The notes under the pieces were generated by a model, which was not told the origin of the DNA, made no database searches, and saw only the letters and a program-made list of their open reading frames with translations. The position numbers and the translations under genes are program-made. This document shows, piece after piece, positions 37,001 to 50,276 of a stretch of 64,000 nucleotides of DNA. Position 1 is the stretch's first letter; every line of letters starts with the position of its first letter. Origin of the DNA: Cardinalis cardinalis (Eukaryota; Chordata; Aves; Passeriformes; Cardinalidae); assembly GCA_014549065.1 (NCBI GenBank), contig JACDOX010000024.1:3005806-3069805 (forward strand). The letters are read 5' to 3'.

Positions 37001-40000
37001 AGTTAATAGAATTGCATAAGAGTACGTCATGCTCAAATGTCTTCAGATGCACAACAGCTAAATTAAAAATAATAAGGAAGAAATACTAATTTTGGGAAAT
37101 TCTTTATATGTCAAGGAAGATAATAGGTCAAGTAGGTCCAATCTGACTTTTAAACCAGAAATTTCCATATTTCTGTAGTTTCTGACCTGTTACTGAATTT
37201 CTTATCTTGTTTGGCCATCAATTTATATTATATTCTTNTCTTAATTTCAATGCTTCATTTTTTACATCCCCTGCCCCTAGCTATGATTTGAAGCATAACT
37301 AACAAAGCGTGAACTTACATAATCAATTTTACAAGCCTATTCCAGCCTAATTCCAAGGGGGGGTTTGACCACAGCCCCTNTGGGAAGGCCCACCTTTCCT
37401 CCTGCTCGAACTCCATAAAGGTCTGATTTCTAAGGAGGTNGAGCCATCTGGTGTCTGTCACTTATGTAACACATGGCTCTAACCCGCTTTAAAAAGACAT
37501 GTAGCTTTAACATCATAACCTTCTGAAATAACTAATATTCTTTCTTTATTACACACAAACTCCCTCAGTGATTTAAAATATTTTGAAATATTCTTTGTAT
37601 TTTATCTCATAATCTTTATATATGGAATTTTACAAAGCACTTTAAGCTCCCTAAGAACTCACAAGGACAAGCTGGAAAAGGAGCAAGAAAGGGAAAACTC
37701 ACCTTGTCTTTTAAAATGTTTGAGAAACCGTAGTTTAAAAAATTTCAAGAAGACCCTTACTTTTGAGTGNGAAGGTACCCCTGTTTGTGTAGAGCAGATT
37801 CCCCTTCATGGAGCTGCCTGGAACGCTCACCAGATCCCATCTCCTTCCTTGCCAGGTGGGATGACATGGGGTGATGTGGTGCTGCAGATGCAAACAGCCT
37901 GTGCCTATGGAGGAGTCCTGCAGGGAAAACCTGGAGTATGGAGGCAACTGTGCCTTTAGGCTTGAGGTAGGGATGGGCTCAGTGAGCTTTGATAAAATGG
38001 GTCTTAGGAATGGTCAGGAAGAGAATTTTAACAACCAGGATTATGTGTTAGGTGACTATAAAGTCAAATTGGTCTGTGAGTCATCACATCAGCATTTTAT
38101 GACATGCTGTTCTATCATGACAGCACTTTTAATAAAAATCATGAGACACTTTCTCTGAGCTAGAAAACTGAAATGAAAATATCAGTTAAATTGTCCTGTT
38201 TCTGATATGGAATAGAAACCACAAGGCACANGAATGGGTAACAGAAAAGAAAATATCAAAACTGAGTAGAATTCATTACAAGGAAAAGAAACAATTTCAA
38301 AATTTTATGGCAAATAAAAGCAAAATACAATTTAATGAAGATAAAATGGTGAAGAGTCATATACTCAGAGGCACAGAACATCAAAAATTCTTTTATTTTT
38401 AGACTCCTAAAATGAGGTTTAAATTTCTTTGGCACATAGTTAATTTTAAGTTCTTTAAGGGAAACCTATGTACTAAGTTCTTGTCTTAAATAAGAGCCAC
38501 ACTTACAGCCTCACTGATTCATCATCTTGAAATTAAGCTCCTTTCTCTTGTAGTTTTATGCAAAGTTTAGTGACTAAAGCTGTGGTCTTTGCAAGGCCAA
38601 CTGTGTACTTAGAATTTTAAATAAATTAAGAGCGATGTAAGGAAAGGAAGCCTAAACATTTTTTGCCACACACCTTATGCACATCCTACAACCATAAATT
38701 TGATGCCTTTTTTTGCCGTTCTTCTAAGGCGAGTAGGAGAAATAAGATATCTAAAGAAAACTCCTGACAACTGCCTTGCTAACAAAAAAAAAAAGTATAT
38801 ATAGAAAAGAGAGCTAAATAAATTAGAATATCCCTGCAGGTGTTGTAATTCATCCAACCATAAAATATTTTCTGCATTTTACCTGAATTTCTGCAGGGTA
38901 CTAATTCAGTTATACATTTAAGTTCCATATGGTTCTTGGCTTTATAAATCAATAGAGNAATCTGAAAAATGGATTGAATTTTCAGCTGCATACTGCTCTC
39001 AAAACTAACCTGGCACAGTAAATTAATTTGAAATTAATTCCATTTCTGTATCCTGGCCTCTACAGAGTTAGTCTACAAAAAAATTCTGNTTTATTTCCTT
39101 TCTCAAGTGTTTTCTCAGCTGATCTACCACATTGAGGTCCCCAGGTGTTGGCTTGCAGGTGACAAAAGCATGACCATGGCATGCATGGTGTGTGCATGTC
39201 AGACAGCCTGGTCAGACACNACAGGACAGGCAGAGTCCCATTCCAGAGGACTCTTTNATGCTGTGTTTGTGTCACTTCAGTNGCCACAGCATGGTGAAGA
39301 AAGACCTCACTAGCTTTCGTTTAACAAGCAAGCATTGCAGCAGCAGGCCAGCCAAGGACACACGGAGGTGGTGGCAGCACAGCTCTGTGACCAGTCTGAG
39401 CACTGGCTGCTTTCCAGCCTGCACTACCTTGCTGCCATACCTAGAGGCTTACTAGCATCAGCTCAAGTCATGGTTCCTGCAGTCTGCAACATTGAGCTCT
39501 GGGTATGAGGAACAGGGTCCCATCTTCAAAGACCAGTGGCCATGGTGCCCAAAACCAAATGGGAGGACACACATATCCCCTTCCTGGGCTGGTGGGAAGC
39601 ACAGGGGCAGGGAACAGGGCTGGGATGAGGAGGGGAAGAGAGAAGTACCCATGGGGGGCATGGATGGGACCATAACACATGGCCTGAAAAACACTACTGT
39701 GCCTCAGGCAGTCACCCCCCACTGCCATCACAGTACGTCTGTTCCCAACTCATCCCATCCCTCTACTTCCCCTTCCCCACATCACCCCTCTCAGCCAATC
39801 CCACAGCCCCATCTGAGCCACAGCTACCTACTCTCAGGGGCTTTCACCATTTTACCTGCTGCATGATCTGCCCAGGGAGGGCAGGGACGTGTATGTGGGA
39901 GGTGGAGGAAACCTTCTGGTGTCAGCTGTTGTAATCATCTACATATTTCATCAGTGATTTTCACCTTTCTGCAAAGCTCGTGCATTAGCCTTTGAACAAG

Positions 40001-41188
40001 CTCCAGTTACATTTTTCTTGACAAGAGAGTACAACAAAATGTAAACGGTTTAATGGCTCTACTAGACGTTTGAACCAATACTTTAACAATTATTATTACC
40101 AGTGTGAATAGTGTTTGTGGTCTTTCATAAACCAAGAGTCTAACTCCATGCTGAAACTCAAAACTCTGTGCTTAATTTAATCCTTGCCACAGGCAATTTC
40201 TTGTAAGCAGCAAGCAAATTAGTGCCCAAGGGTCTCTGTTGTAAGATAATAGATCCTACAGTCCAATGCTGGGCAAAATGATTGTTGATGAAATGTCAGT
40301 TTTTCACTGACAGAACTTGATTAATAGTTGTTTATTTTCTTTAACAACAGACACATAATAAATTATCTTTTTTTGCCAAATTTTTTAGCATGACTACAAA
40401 CTCTTCTAATGTAAATATTCTCTTAATTGTGCATTCAAAAAGTTATTTATCACTTCTTAGACTATAAACTTCAAAACTGATATTTTCACATGATGGTATT
40501 CATTGCTTTTCTGCCAACTCACAAAATAAACCATACTTGGAACTTTCTTGAAACACATCTTTCTCCATGAGATCAACAGCAACTTCCTGTACCAGAGGAA
40601 TAGAGATAATTTTTTTCTTTTTTTTTGTCATTTATAAGAAGTTTTGAGATGCCTCCAGTAGGTAATATTTCATTTAAAACAAATTTCCCATGTATTTTAG
40701 ATTAACCTTGACTGTGTTTGGTCTTCATGTGACTTAACTTCATATGGCAGGTGATTGTTAACATGCTTGTTTAGATTGTTTCATCCAGTAATGCAAAGAT
40801 ANTGACAAAATTAATTAAAAATTATAGTGTTTGACAGAACTACTTTCCATTTCTCCCCCCACAAAAGACAGTAAATTCAGTTATAAAGTCAGTCTTGNTG
40901 ACCAATAAATATTCCTTTAGCTCTACAACTGATGTGCTATTGCATGAAATTTGGATATGAGAAAAGCCCTAAATATGAATATTAATCCTCTTGAAGAATC
41001 CTCATTCCCTCATGGTAAAATAGATCTGAATTTTTATGTCAAAATCNTGAAGGAAATGCTGTTTGGAAATTTGAGATCTTCAGTGAATAACTGGTTCTTC
41101 CTGCTGCTTCTTCACCTGATGTTCTCTATAGGTGGACAGAGGAACTCCCTGACTTTTGAGTTCTTTCCACAATATTATTTTTCTTTAC
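28045..41188. other. Long unique non-coding block
   Basis: Thirteen kilobases without a recognisable coding exon, RNA gene or mobile element. Minor simple sequence: four AAAT units at 32566-32581 and a 14-base A run at 33346-33359. A pyrimidine/purine-skewed, C-rich patch lies at about 39710-39800. Blocks near 34320-34600 and 36255-36380 have even base composition and homeodomain-like TAAT words, and might be conserved non-coding DNA (see findings). Open frames such as 37871-38158 and 39492-39866 have no recognisable domain. The 39492-39866 frame is proline/histidine/serine-rich because of the C-rich patch. Confidence 0.45.
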
Positions 41189-41283
<95 letters not shown>

Positions 41284-41284
41284 N

Positions 41285-41340
<56 letters not shown>
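41189..41340 (+). repeat. (ATT)n trinucleotide microsatellite, about 50 units
   Basis: A 152-bp run of ATT/TTA units broken only by an N at 41284, where the repeat phase shifts by one base. The frames across it (poly-Leu then poly-Ile, or poly-Tyr then poly-Leu) are translations of the repeat, not proteins. Its length makes it likely to be highly variable, and an assembler could have shortened or lengthened it. Confidence 0.97.
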
Positions 41341-44300
41341 TCCAAAATATTATTTTTTTCATTTGAAGTCCTTTTTTCTTCTGTGGATATACTGAAGCTT
41401 CCTTATCCTAAAATAACATAAGAGGCTGGTTAAATGTGAGCTATTTTTGTCAAGGGTCCATGAAGGCTTGAAGAACCACCTCACCAAAGTCAGCTGTTCT
41501 GAGAGGTGAGAGTTCTGAGGCTGACTGAGGAAGAATGTCAAGGAAAAAGTACAAGCAAGAAAGGTTCTGACCACAGGTATGTTACTTTTGTAAAAGAAGT
41601 TACTTGGCCACCCTTGTAGTAGGATTCCAGGTAACAACTGCTAACAGGGTGAGATACAGTAGGAAAAAAAAAAGAGTGGTCTGGAGTGGCAAAACAAGCA
41701 GGGACATCAGCTGCTGATGCTCAACATCTAAGTTACAAAGAAATAAATAGGGAAAACAGCCTTCTTTTTGCAAAGATACCCCCAGGAGTCCAATGCAGTC
41801 CAGAAGAAAAAAATAACTGATTCAAGTTGCTTTATTCCTCCCCAGAGGTTCATTCCAGATAGAATTTTGTTGGCAGAAACATACTTTCATAAAATATTTA
41901 CATACATAATTGATTTATGGTCTCAATTTGCAAGAAGAACCTGCTGTATTTTACCTCTCAGCAAGATCCTGCCTTTAGCAGAATGAAAAGAGATGCAGCA
42001 GATTCCAGCAGAAGGGAATATTAAATGAAAAACTGTCAAAGCTTAGCTGATATCTCTCTACCTCTCTTGCTGCGCAGTAATTCCAAGCTNACACTGCCAA
42101 TGATTTTAGTCTACCTCAATTTCCCTTTTTCAGGGCCAAGTTTGATTTCATATGGAGCAAAATCATATATAGTTTCATTATAGGATTTAGTTTCACACCC
42201 TTAAAATTTATACTGTTGTACATTAACTATATCAACATTTTTTCCCCTTACTAGGTAGGTTTTTTTGGATCTCCCTTTTGCTTAGCTAGTTCTATAACTA
42301 GCAGTTTAGCTGCTAATGGAATGGATTTTCTCTATCCTCTTTACCTTTAAGAAGACGATCCATGCAATAGAGANGGCGGTTATTCAGCAAACCAACTAGG
42401 AGAACCAAGGCCTTTAAAGTTTAGAAATAGGAGCAACAGGAACAATGGTCCCCAGGAGGGAAAGGGCTTTGATGAAAATAAGCATTTCTAAGCCATGGCA
42501 CACAGAGAGAAGTTGCAATTTGCTGTTGCAAAAGATGATCCAGAGAGACAAATAGAAAGGACTGAGTCATAAACCATGAAATAAAACAGCAGCAACGTGA
42601 GGTTGAGACTGGTATAAACTGAGAGGGTCCTTCATCCCCCATGCATATGCAAAACATTGAACTTCCTGGTAATCCAGGTAAGAAAGTCCATGATTTCTTT
42701 CAAGCTTATGTGCACAGATTCCCTGAAATGAGAAGAAGGATTTTTGGAGTTTTATGATTTGGAGTCTTCTTCAGCCACAGACAGAGCTTGACTGGAGAAC
42801 ACACAAAGTGTTAGGAGACAGGAAGTGCTCAAAGGTCTCAAACATTGGTCAGATGAAGAAGATCTCTAGGATACCCCTCCCCTATATCCACACTGTATTT
42901 ATCTTACCAGCAGACTCAGTAAGATTNGTCCCCAAGCTATTTTAAAAGAGGGTTAGAGTGGCTGTGCCTCTGATACCAACTTCTGTTTGATCTAACCAAG
43001 AAGACTTCACTTAGAAGAGTGTGGCCATGGGAAGCCACAGAGAACAGGTGCTTTGAGCACGAGCACTGAAATGCATCTGCTTTAGCTAGGGTTTTTGTCT
43101 CTGTAACTGGTATATGGGAATTGGCACATCACAGCACAAGTTGCATAAGAGGGATTTGGAACAATTCTAAAAGCAGGATTCTCTTCATCACATTCCTCAT
43201 TTCTTCTTTCTCTCTTCTCCACCCCATTTACAAGTGATGTGGTAGTCTAATTAGAAAGCTGAGACCATGAGAATAAGTCAGATCAGGTTCTGGCTATACA
43301 AATGCACAGCAAGCCAATGATTTTAGACTGGACCTTGAAAATTCTGTTAATTGATCAGGCTATTCAACTATTTTCTGCTGGTTTTTTACACCACTTTCAG
43401 TTGAAGATAAATGATTCAGTCAGGAACTGAATGAAAACCCTCTTTGCTTTCTGCTAACAGTCTTTATCCACAATCCTTTATAGGATTTAATTTTATGCCT
43501 CCAGTTAGTTGGTTTTTACTCCAGCTGTATTACTGTACCNAACTGACCCTTTATCCCAACAGAATGGTCAGTCTAATTGTGCTGGGAAGGCTCTGTGATA
43601 GACCCAGCTCAGCTGTGCAGACACAGCCTGTGAATAAGATGATCCTAAAATAACCACCACAACAGTTGACTTCCAGGGAGCAGCTGGCTGTGCTGCTCAT
43701 TACTTTCTCTTCAAGTATTTTAACACCAACATTTGACAGACATTTTATCTGAAGTCACAGGACACAAAAGACCTTTCAAGGGATAAAAATATGCTTAATT
43801 AATCTGGAATGGAAGATGAATGCCAGGTCCTTCTATTCTTTCAGATATACCTAAGACTTCCGTTGTTCTCTCCAGTCTCTCCTACCTAATCACAGAAGAG
43901 CCTAATTACATGACAGCTGTTGTATATTTGCTCATTTCACTGGCTAAATTACAGCTGTATGACAAGTGATGAGGGATCCTTTCCTTCTCCACTTTTCATA
44001 GCTAAAACTGACCAAAGGAAGAGCAGGTGTACAAATCCATTTTCCTGATACTGAAGATGAGGATTAAATAAATGCCCATTGCATTACTTTGGTTAATCCT
44101 TCCCTAATCAGGAGCAGAGACAACACACATCTGAACTGCATCTTGTCTCTTTTTCATCCACAGAGCTGTGGCAGAATTGCTGAATGATGACAAGCCACTC
44201 AGCCTGTCACCATGTTGTGTTTTTGTCAGTTCATTCAATTAAGACAAATACAAATTTCTTAGTGAGCATTCCATATCACTCCCAGTCAGAGTAGCCCATA

Positions 44301-45686
44301 GCAACAAAATTATTTGTTCAGTTCCACTATTTGGACAGCTAATGAAGCAGACTGATCCTTTGGTCAAAATTTACTTCCTCTAATACAAAAAACCCTTCTG
44401 ACAATAGAGAGGAAAAAAATGAAATATTTCTTTTTTCTTGTTTGATTTTAGTGCGCTACATTTAAAGCCAGACTTCACCTGTCCTGATTATTAATAATAG
44501 GGTCATTCTCTTGTGGACTATCTGTCCCTTTATTGGAGAAACTACATTATCCTTGTAATCAAATACTTCTGTACAGTGATGTATTAAGCACAAGTGACTG
44601 CATTTTTAAGCCTATGCCTGACAAAGATCAATAATCACACCAAAGAAAGAAAATAAGAAGCCTAGACAGCAGAACATGCTCATATAGATTGCCAAGAAAG
44701 ATTCTTCCTAATTTCTAACACTATGAAAGTAAGATACCCCGAAGCATTCCAGGGAAGAACTGAATATTGACACCTCAACTTTTACTTCTAACTACTTTTT
44801 AAACACTCATGCTATTTTTATCTTTTTAGTGTAATTTTTCATCATGTGATGTGTCTTTTTTGATTGGTAAATAAACCCTTCCGTGATGTACAAAGTTATT
44901 TTGTTCTTCCTTACTAAATTTTTGTCTTCCAAACTTTTGGCACACCAGGGGGAATTGTATCTGGGGAGTGCTGGTTGTTACAGGATACCATGATCAAAGA
45001 AAATGTAAATCCCTTGAATCCATGCTACAAAGGTCTTGGAAAGAGCTGAAGAGGAAAGTCATAACCCAGAGCAGCCTGTGCACCTTACCCTCACATATCC
45101 TCCTCACTATGGTGTGTCATCTGTCCTATTGTCCCTCAGGTGTCTGTTAGTCTATTCTGAAACTTAATCTCACAACAATTTCCCCTTTGCTCTACATGAC
45201 ATCTCCCTCTGGAGCATTTGGCCTTCCCCTCTGCATAGTGTGGTGCCCCCAGGCTCCTTCCCAGGAACTAAAGTTACAAAAAGCTGTAGTGTCCCCCAGG
45301 GGAGGAATTACACCCTTCAGCACTGTATCGCAGGCACTATTCAAGAATTTACAGAGCTGAAAAGCCATCAGATCTCAGCATTTCTAATTTGGGACTAAAG
45401 TAGTAACAAGTCATTGTCTAAATCAGAAGGCAGTTCAGCTACCTATATATGGCTTCCGTATTTTTGTTGGTAAGACATCCAAAGTAGCATTTATTCATAG
45501 TGTAATGCCCACAAAATGGTTAAAAACTGGTAGCTTACCCAATAGCACTTCAAATCAATTCCTGGCACCCTTTCAGGCTGCATATGTTGTGCTTACCTGA
45601 GGTGTCAAATGAAGAATACAGTGTCACAGCTAATGAAGGGCAGGTGCTTTCCATCATTGAGACTGGTTAATTTGTCAGCATTAGGA

Positions 45687-45740
45687 TCTTCCTTTATTTA
45701 ACAGAGAGTTAAATAACTCTTCCTTTATTTAACAGAGAGT
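45687..45740 (+). repeat. 31-bp tandem duplication
   Basis: The 23-base string beginning 'tcttcctttatttaacagag' occurs at 45687-45709 and again, unchanged, at 45718-45740. The period is 31 bases, with 'taaataac' between the copies. Perfect identity suggests a recent slippage duplication. Confidence 0.95.
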
Positions 45741-46707
45741 GCTCAAGCTGCGTTGCTTTTGGTCTGTGGTTCTGACGGACAGCCTGAGCCTTGCTCAATA
45801 CTTGCCTTTGATCCTCCATGTGCAGGGAAAACATGCAGTCCTACTACAAAGATTCCATCCAGCTCTTCTTCTACTTGCCCTGATATTTACAGACCTGAAA
45901 TACTCCCTAACTAACTTTTCTNAATGCTTTCCAGAAAAGCAACCATAGTAAGCAAGCCTCAGATCCACAGCTTTAGGGTGTTAGAAAGGTTGACTGTTTG
46001 AACCATGTCCTAATAAACCTGAGCTTGTTCATTTCTTTACTATTTTTTCAAAATGAGGGTAAAAAACCCAGTCCCATCTAATACTAGGGTGATTTTGGAA
46101 CACCTTTTCCTTGATGAATTACAAATAGAACTAAATATACAGCCCTTACTCATGATTAATGGTATCTGTTATGGATAAGGAAAAAGTGAGGAGGGAAGTC
46201 AGACTGAAGATTTTAATATATGTTTACAGGTGAATTTAGTCTGCAAAGATTTTGAAGATTTTGTCTATTTTTAGAACATCAACTGTTTCTGTGGAAGGTT
46301 TATCCAGAACTAATTTTTATCAGCAGAAAACAGCTTCCCTTTTCCTGTTTGATCTTTAACCTCCATTAACATTTGTGACTAAATTTTATCTAAAGTTTAT
46401 CCTCCTGTGCAATCAACACAATAATTTTAATTAAATTCACACTAAGCAGCTCTGCATTTATTTGTCAGAAACCATAGAAAACTCTTCACAGTAAAACAGA
46501 AGAAGCTATGCTCATATAAAATAGAAAATAGTCAAAAGGGAAGAAGAAGAGCATCAATTGTTGTTTAGTGACTAATAAATGTCAATACTTCTGTTAGCAC
46601 AAGGTCATTAAAGACATTCTGTAGTCTCTTATCCCTCTTTTTAAATGTTTTNTTTAGAGAAGAGAAGGACAAATTCTAGCATTCATGAATACGACAGATT
46701 GAATTGC

Positions 46708-46753
46708 CAAAACCAAAACAAAACCAACCAACCAAAAAAAAACCAAAAAACCC
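46708..46753 (+). repeat. CCAAA-rich low-complexity tract
   Basis: Degenerate CAAAA, CCAA and A-run words without a strict period. Simple sequence. The 65-codon frame across it (46645-46842) is not credible as a gene. Confidence 0.75.
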
Positions 46754-47464
46754 TCAATTCCCATTCTGAAATTTCTTTGCAATTTCAATGGGTCTTTGAA
46801 ATACCAAAATTGGAAAGTATTGAATTACTTAGAGGGTTGTAGGACTCCTTTTTTTATGGTTTTGCAGGTCTTTTTCACTGTCTCACACTGATCACACTCG
46901 GGAGAACAAGAAGCCTCTGGAAGTATTGAGAACAGCGTGGTGTGTGTTGGGTGACCCAGAGAAGCTATTCATATCTCAGGGCACTGACACCATTACTGGA
47001 CATGTTGGTGGCCTCCTTGCACTGACTGACTGTAAAGGGACTTTAGAGAAACTGGGAAGATAACCCATGCCCCTTGGATTGGCATTTGACACATAAGAGG
47101 ATCAGTCTAAGCTCAAATCTTCCCTGTTTTCCTGAAGTCATCGCCTCTAAAATGTTTCACTGTTGCTTAGTTACCTCACTGTGACCAGACACCNTTTCTC
47201 AGTTTCATCCATTTAGTTTCAGTGATGCTTTTTTTGCTTATTTTCTACTTATCATGAATTTTATTGATAGCTAATCCACAGAGGCAGAAGCTGTGAAGAT
47301 TAAAACCAAGTGTATAACACGAAGAAAGAAACTGTGAAAATAGTGTCTGGTTTTGCTTGTGATTATATTTATGACTAGGAAAAGAATGAAGCAGTCCTCA
47401 GAAACAGTCTAATCTACATTTTATCTTATGACTTTATTGTTAAAAGCAAAAAGGAAATGGTATG

Positions 47465-47709
47465 AAGTGTCAAGGGAGGTTTAGGTTGGATATCAGGAAA
47501 AGGTTCTTCACCCAGAGGNTGGTTGGGCACTGGAACCGGGTCCCCAGGGAAGTGGTCACAGCACCAAGCCTGACAGAGTTCAAGAAGCATTTGGACAATG
47601 CTCTCAGGCACATGAAGTGATTCCTGGGATGTCTTGTACAGGGCCTGGAGTTGGCCTTGATGATTCTTTATTGGTCCCTCCCAACTCTGGGTATTACGAT
47701 TCTACGATT
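47465..47709 (+). mobile_element. CR1 LINE 3' end fragment
   Basis: About 245 bases of CR1 3' sequence on the plus strand: 'gtcaagggaggtttaggttg' near 47469, 'ggttcttcaccc' near 47501, 'agcaccaagcctgacagag' near 47561, 'gcatttggacaatgctctca' near 47588, and a tail with 'cgattctacgatt' at 47698-47710. It belongs to the same broad subfamily as the copy at 862-1408, judging by the shared phrasing. It is non-coding. No target-site duplication is visible, as is usual for CR1. Confidence 0.93.
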
Positions 47710-49879
47710 TTCATGATAGCAGAATAATGACACAAATGTAAAGTTTAGGACAGGCTAGGGGATAAAATATCCCTGAACCATCATTAGGATTTTCTATAAA
47801 ATATGTTCACTATTAAATGAAGTTGAACTGCAATCTGCAAATCATTTTCTACACTAATCTATTGTCAAATACTAAGTACAGATTATATCCCTGCTTTCAC
47901 TTCCCCTTTCATGATTTTACTTGAATATAGNGGCCAACGTATGCTGATAAAAAGAAAGAAAAGATGAAAGCCAAGTTTTCACTTTGCAAGCNCAGATATA
48001 ATCTCCGACACTTTTACATTTCTTTGTTTTGCTATAGTGCTATAGCACTAAAAGTTTCTGAGCCAGCTCAAATATGCCTTTGCTGTGAGACAGCTAAAGC
48101 TGTATTCTGACAAAACAGACACCAAGNGGGAAGAAGAAGGATGAAAGCCATGTTTCCATGGTTAACAAGAGGAGCTGACAGGATTAGAACACAGTTCTTC
48201 CAAGTCTCCTTCAGCCCACAAGCTTCATAAACTTGTATATAGACATGGAAACTCTCACTGTATTGACTAAAGCTAACAAATTATTTTAAGCTTCTGTTTG
48301 GTTCTGACACAACAGCAATTTTAATTTTTCCAAGTCCTGGTAGCACAGAACAGAACATACTCTCTCTCCCTTTATTTCTGAAATATGTGAAATGCAAAAG
48401 TAGCTGGTTAAAAAATGTTGCTACTTTCCATTTTTTCAAAGCAGGCACTTAAGAAGGGCTAAAGCAAGCAGCATGTGTATTCAAATATCTATGCTACATG
48501 TGAAGTCAGTAGCAATGTTCATTTTGCCAAGGTCTGTCTGTTCATTGTGCATGAAATGAGATGAAGAATAAAAAGTGGGTTTTGGCAATGAGGGAGAAAA
48601 TGCCATCTAAAAAATCCCAAAGTACAAAATAGGCCCCTGGGGAAATAAGCAAAGTAATGAGCACTTCACGCACTTTGCAAAAATGCTTGGATTTTCTCAT
48701 GACATGCTCTTAAAAGATGTANAAGCATCTTGTTCTCCCAGAGAAACTCTTTCAGCTCAGAAGCTGCTGCAAAAGCCAGCGGGAGTAGGTTCTCCTATGA
48801 TGAACTTTTCTTGCAATGTGAGTATCACAACCTGATTTGAAGACCTAATGGCTAATAACGTCAGAGCAGGAGAGGAAATTTGCAGATGGACATTTAATAT
48901 GACATTTAAGGAAGTGCTAGGAGTACAGAAATGCTCTCAAGTGCCTCAGAGGACAGCAACAGCAGCACGGCCTCCAGGCAAAAGAGCTTTCAGATCTGTA
49001 AGCAGTGAATTAAAGGTGCAGGCTTCTGGTTTAGAATTTGCATCTTATGATGTTGGAGGGTGGAACACATGTTCCTCTACCATTTCTACAGCTTAAAAAT
49101 TAGTAGAAACCACAAGTGAGCAATAAAGGAAATTTAGGCTTCATAATAAAGGTGTGTCAGGTCAAGGCCAACCCATTAAAGCCCTTAGAGCCTTTGCACG
49201 AACTAGTCAAGTAAGAGAGCAACTTGCCTTCTCCACCCAGCAGTTCCTTGCTCATATAATTGACCTTCTTGTTGTTCTCTGTTTTAACTGTGCTTGTCAT
49301 ACATTAATGTAGACAGATCTTTAACTCACAAAAAAACCCCCTGCCATTTAAATAATAGAATATTTAAATTTTGTTTAATAATAAATTTATAACCCACTGT
49401 ATAAGGTTAAGAAAAACAGTTTACTAGGTATTTGAGAACATACCTCTATTTAGAGGTAATTATAATTCCCTGTGATTCTAAATGGTGATAAATTTCTTTC
49501 TTAACATCAAACTAAGACATTGCAATTCTTATGAGGTTTAAAACACAACCCTCAATACAATGTTTTCTGCTCTTAGCTTCAGTGACTTTGCTCAACTGTT
49601 TACTTTTGCTAGACTTCATACACATACATCTCTCTATATATTGTCTGAAATGTACCCATACTATGTTTTCAGTGGCAAGCAGAAGTACACTTCTGAAGTA
49701 ACTGTCCCAGGCCTTCTATTTATTGTGCTGGGAAATATTTGGAGTGCATGAACTGAATTGCTTTTAGGAAAAGANTAAACAGGAATAAAATCTTCAAGAG
49801 TTCACATAGTGCACTCCATTTATAAATGGGAATTTAAACCACAGGACCAGACTAGTACTAATACAGAATAAAAATAAAT
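47710..49879. other. Unique non-coding DNA
   Basis: No gene or mobile element recognised. An 82-codon plus-strand frame at 48848-49096 has no known motif. A 16-bp palindrome at 48035-48050 is of chance-level length. Confidence 0.5.
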
Positions 49880-50276
49880 CATACCTGTGACAGTGTTCAC
49901 AGGGGTTTTTGGATGAGGGAAGAGACAAGGATATGACTCCATGTTTCAGAAGGCTTGATTTATTATTTTATGATATAGATTACGTTAAAACTATACTAAA
50001 AGAATAAAAGAAAGGATTTTATCAGAAGGCCAGCTAAGAATAGAATAGGAAGGAATGATAACAAAAGTTTGTGGCTCAGCTCTCTGTCCGATCCAGCTGG
50101 GCTGTGATTGGCCATTAATTACAAACATCCAACATGGACCAATTGAAGATCCACCTGTTGCATTCCACAGCAGCAGATAATCAATGTTTACATTTTGTTC
50201 CTGAGGCCTCTCAGCTTCTCAGGAGGAAAAATCCTAAGGAAAGGATTTTCCATAAAAGATGTCTGNGACACATACC
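49880..50276 (-). mobile_element. Second solo LTR of the 2.1-kb family, with 6-bp target duplication
   Basis: The LTR proper is 49886-50270 (385 bp), from TGTGAC to GACA, flanked by a perfect 6-bp direct repeat, CATACC, at 49880-49885 and 50271-50276. It matches the LTR at 2116-2512 over its whole length by eye: the same 'ttcacagggg' start, 'aggcttgatttattatttta' block, 'gattggccatta' motif, 'gatccacctgttgca' stretch and 'aaggatttt' near the end. It has small indels (12 bp shorter overall). The AATAAA signal on the minus strand is plus-strand TTTATT at 49959-49964, so transcription is probably leftward. No internal retroviral sequence remains. The plus-strand frame at 50134-50352 runs across the end and is not a gene. 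Confidence 0.93.

Larger units (their letters stand above)
41341..47464. other. Unique non-coding DNA
   Basis: No gene or mobile element recognised in six kilobases. Contents worth noting are a 31-bp tandem duplication at 45687-45740 and a CCAAA-rich low-complexity stretch at about 46708-46753 (both listed separately), and a block at about 43885-43980 with paired ACAGCTGT words (see findings). Short frames at 41359-41637, 42421-42657 and 45739-45948 have no recognised motif. Confidence 0.5.

Noticed and set aside
37340..37500. GC-richer block with 'gggaaggcccacctttcctc' that might be a SINE or LTR piece
   Set aside because: No A/B box, tail, or inverted ends could be found; it cannot be assigned.
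40951..41421. 156-codon frame with long poly-Leu and poly-Ile
   Set aside because: It is the (ATT)n microsatellite in translation, and an N inside the array marks a phase shift. No domain lies outside it.
48035..48050. 16-bp palindrome TAGTGCTATAGCACTA
   Set aside because: Same chance argument; no neighbouring structure.
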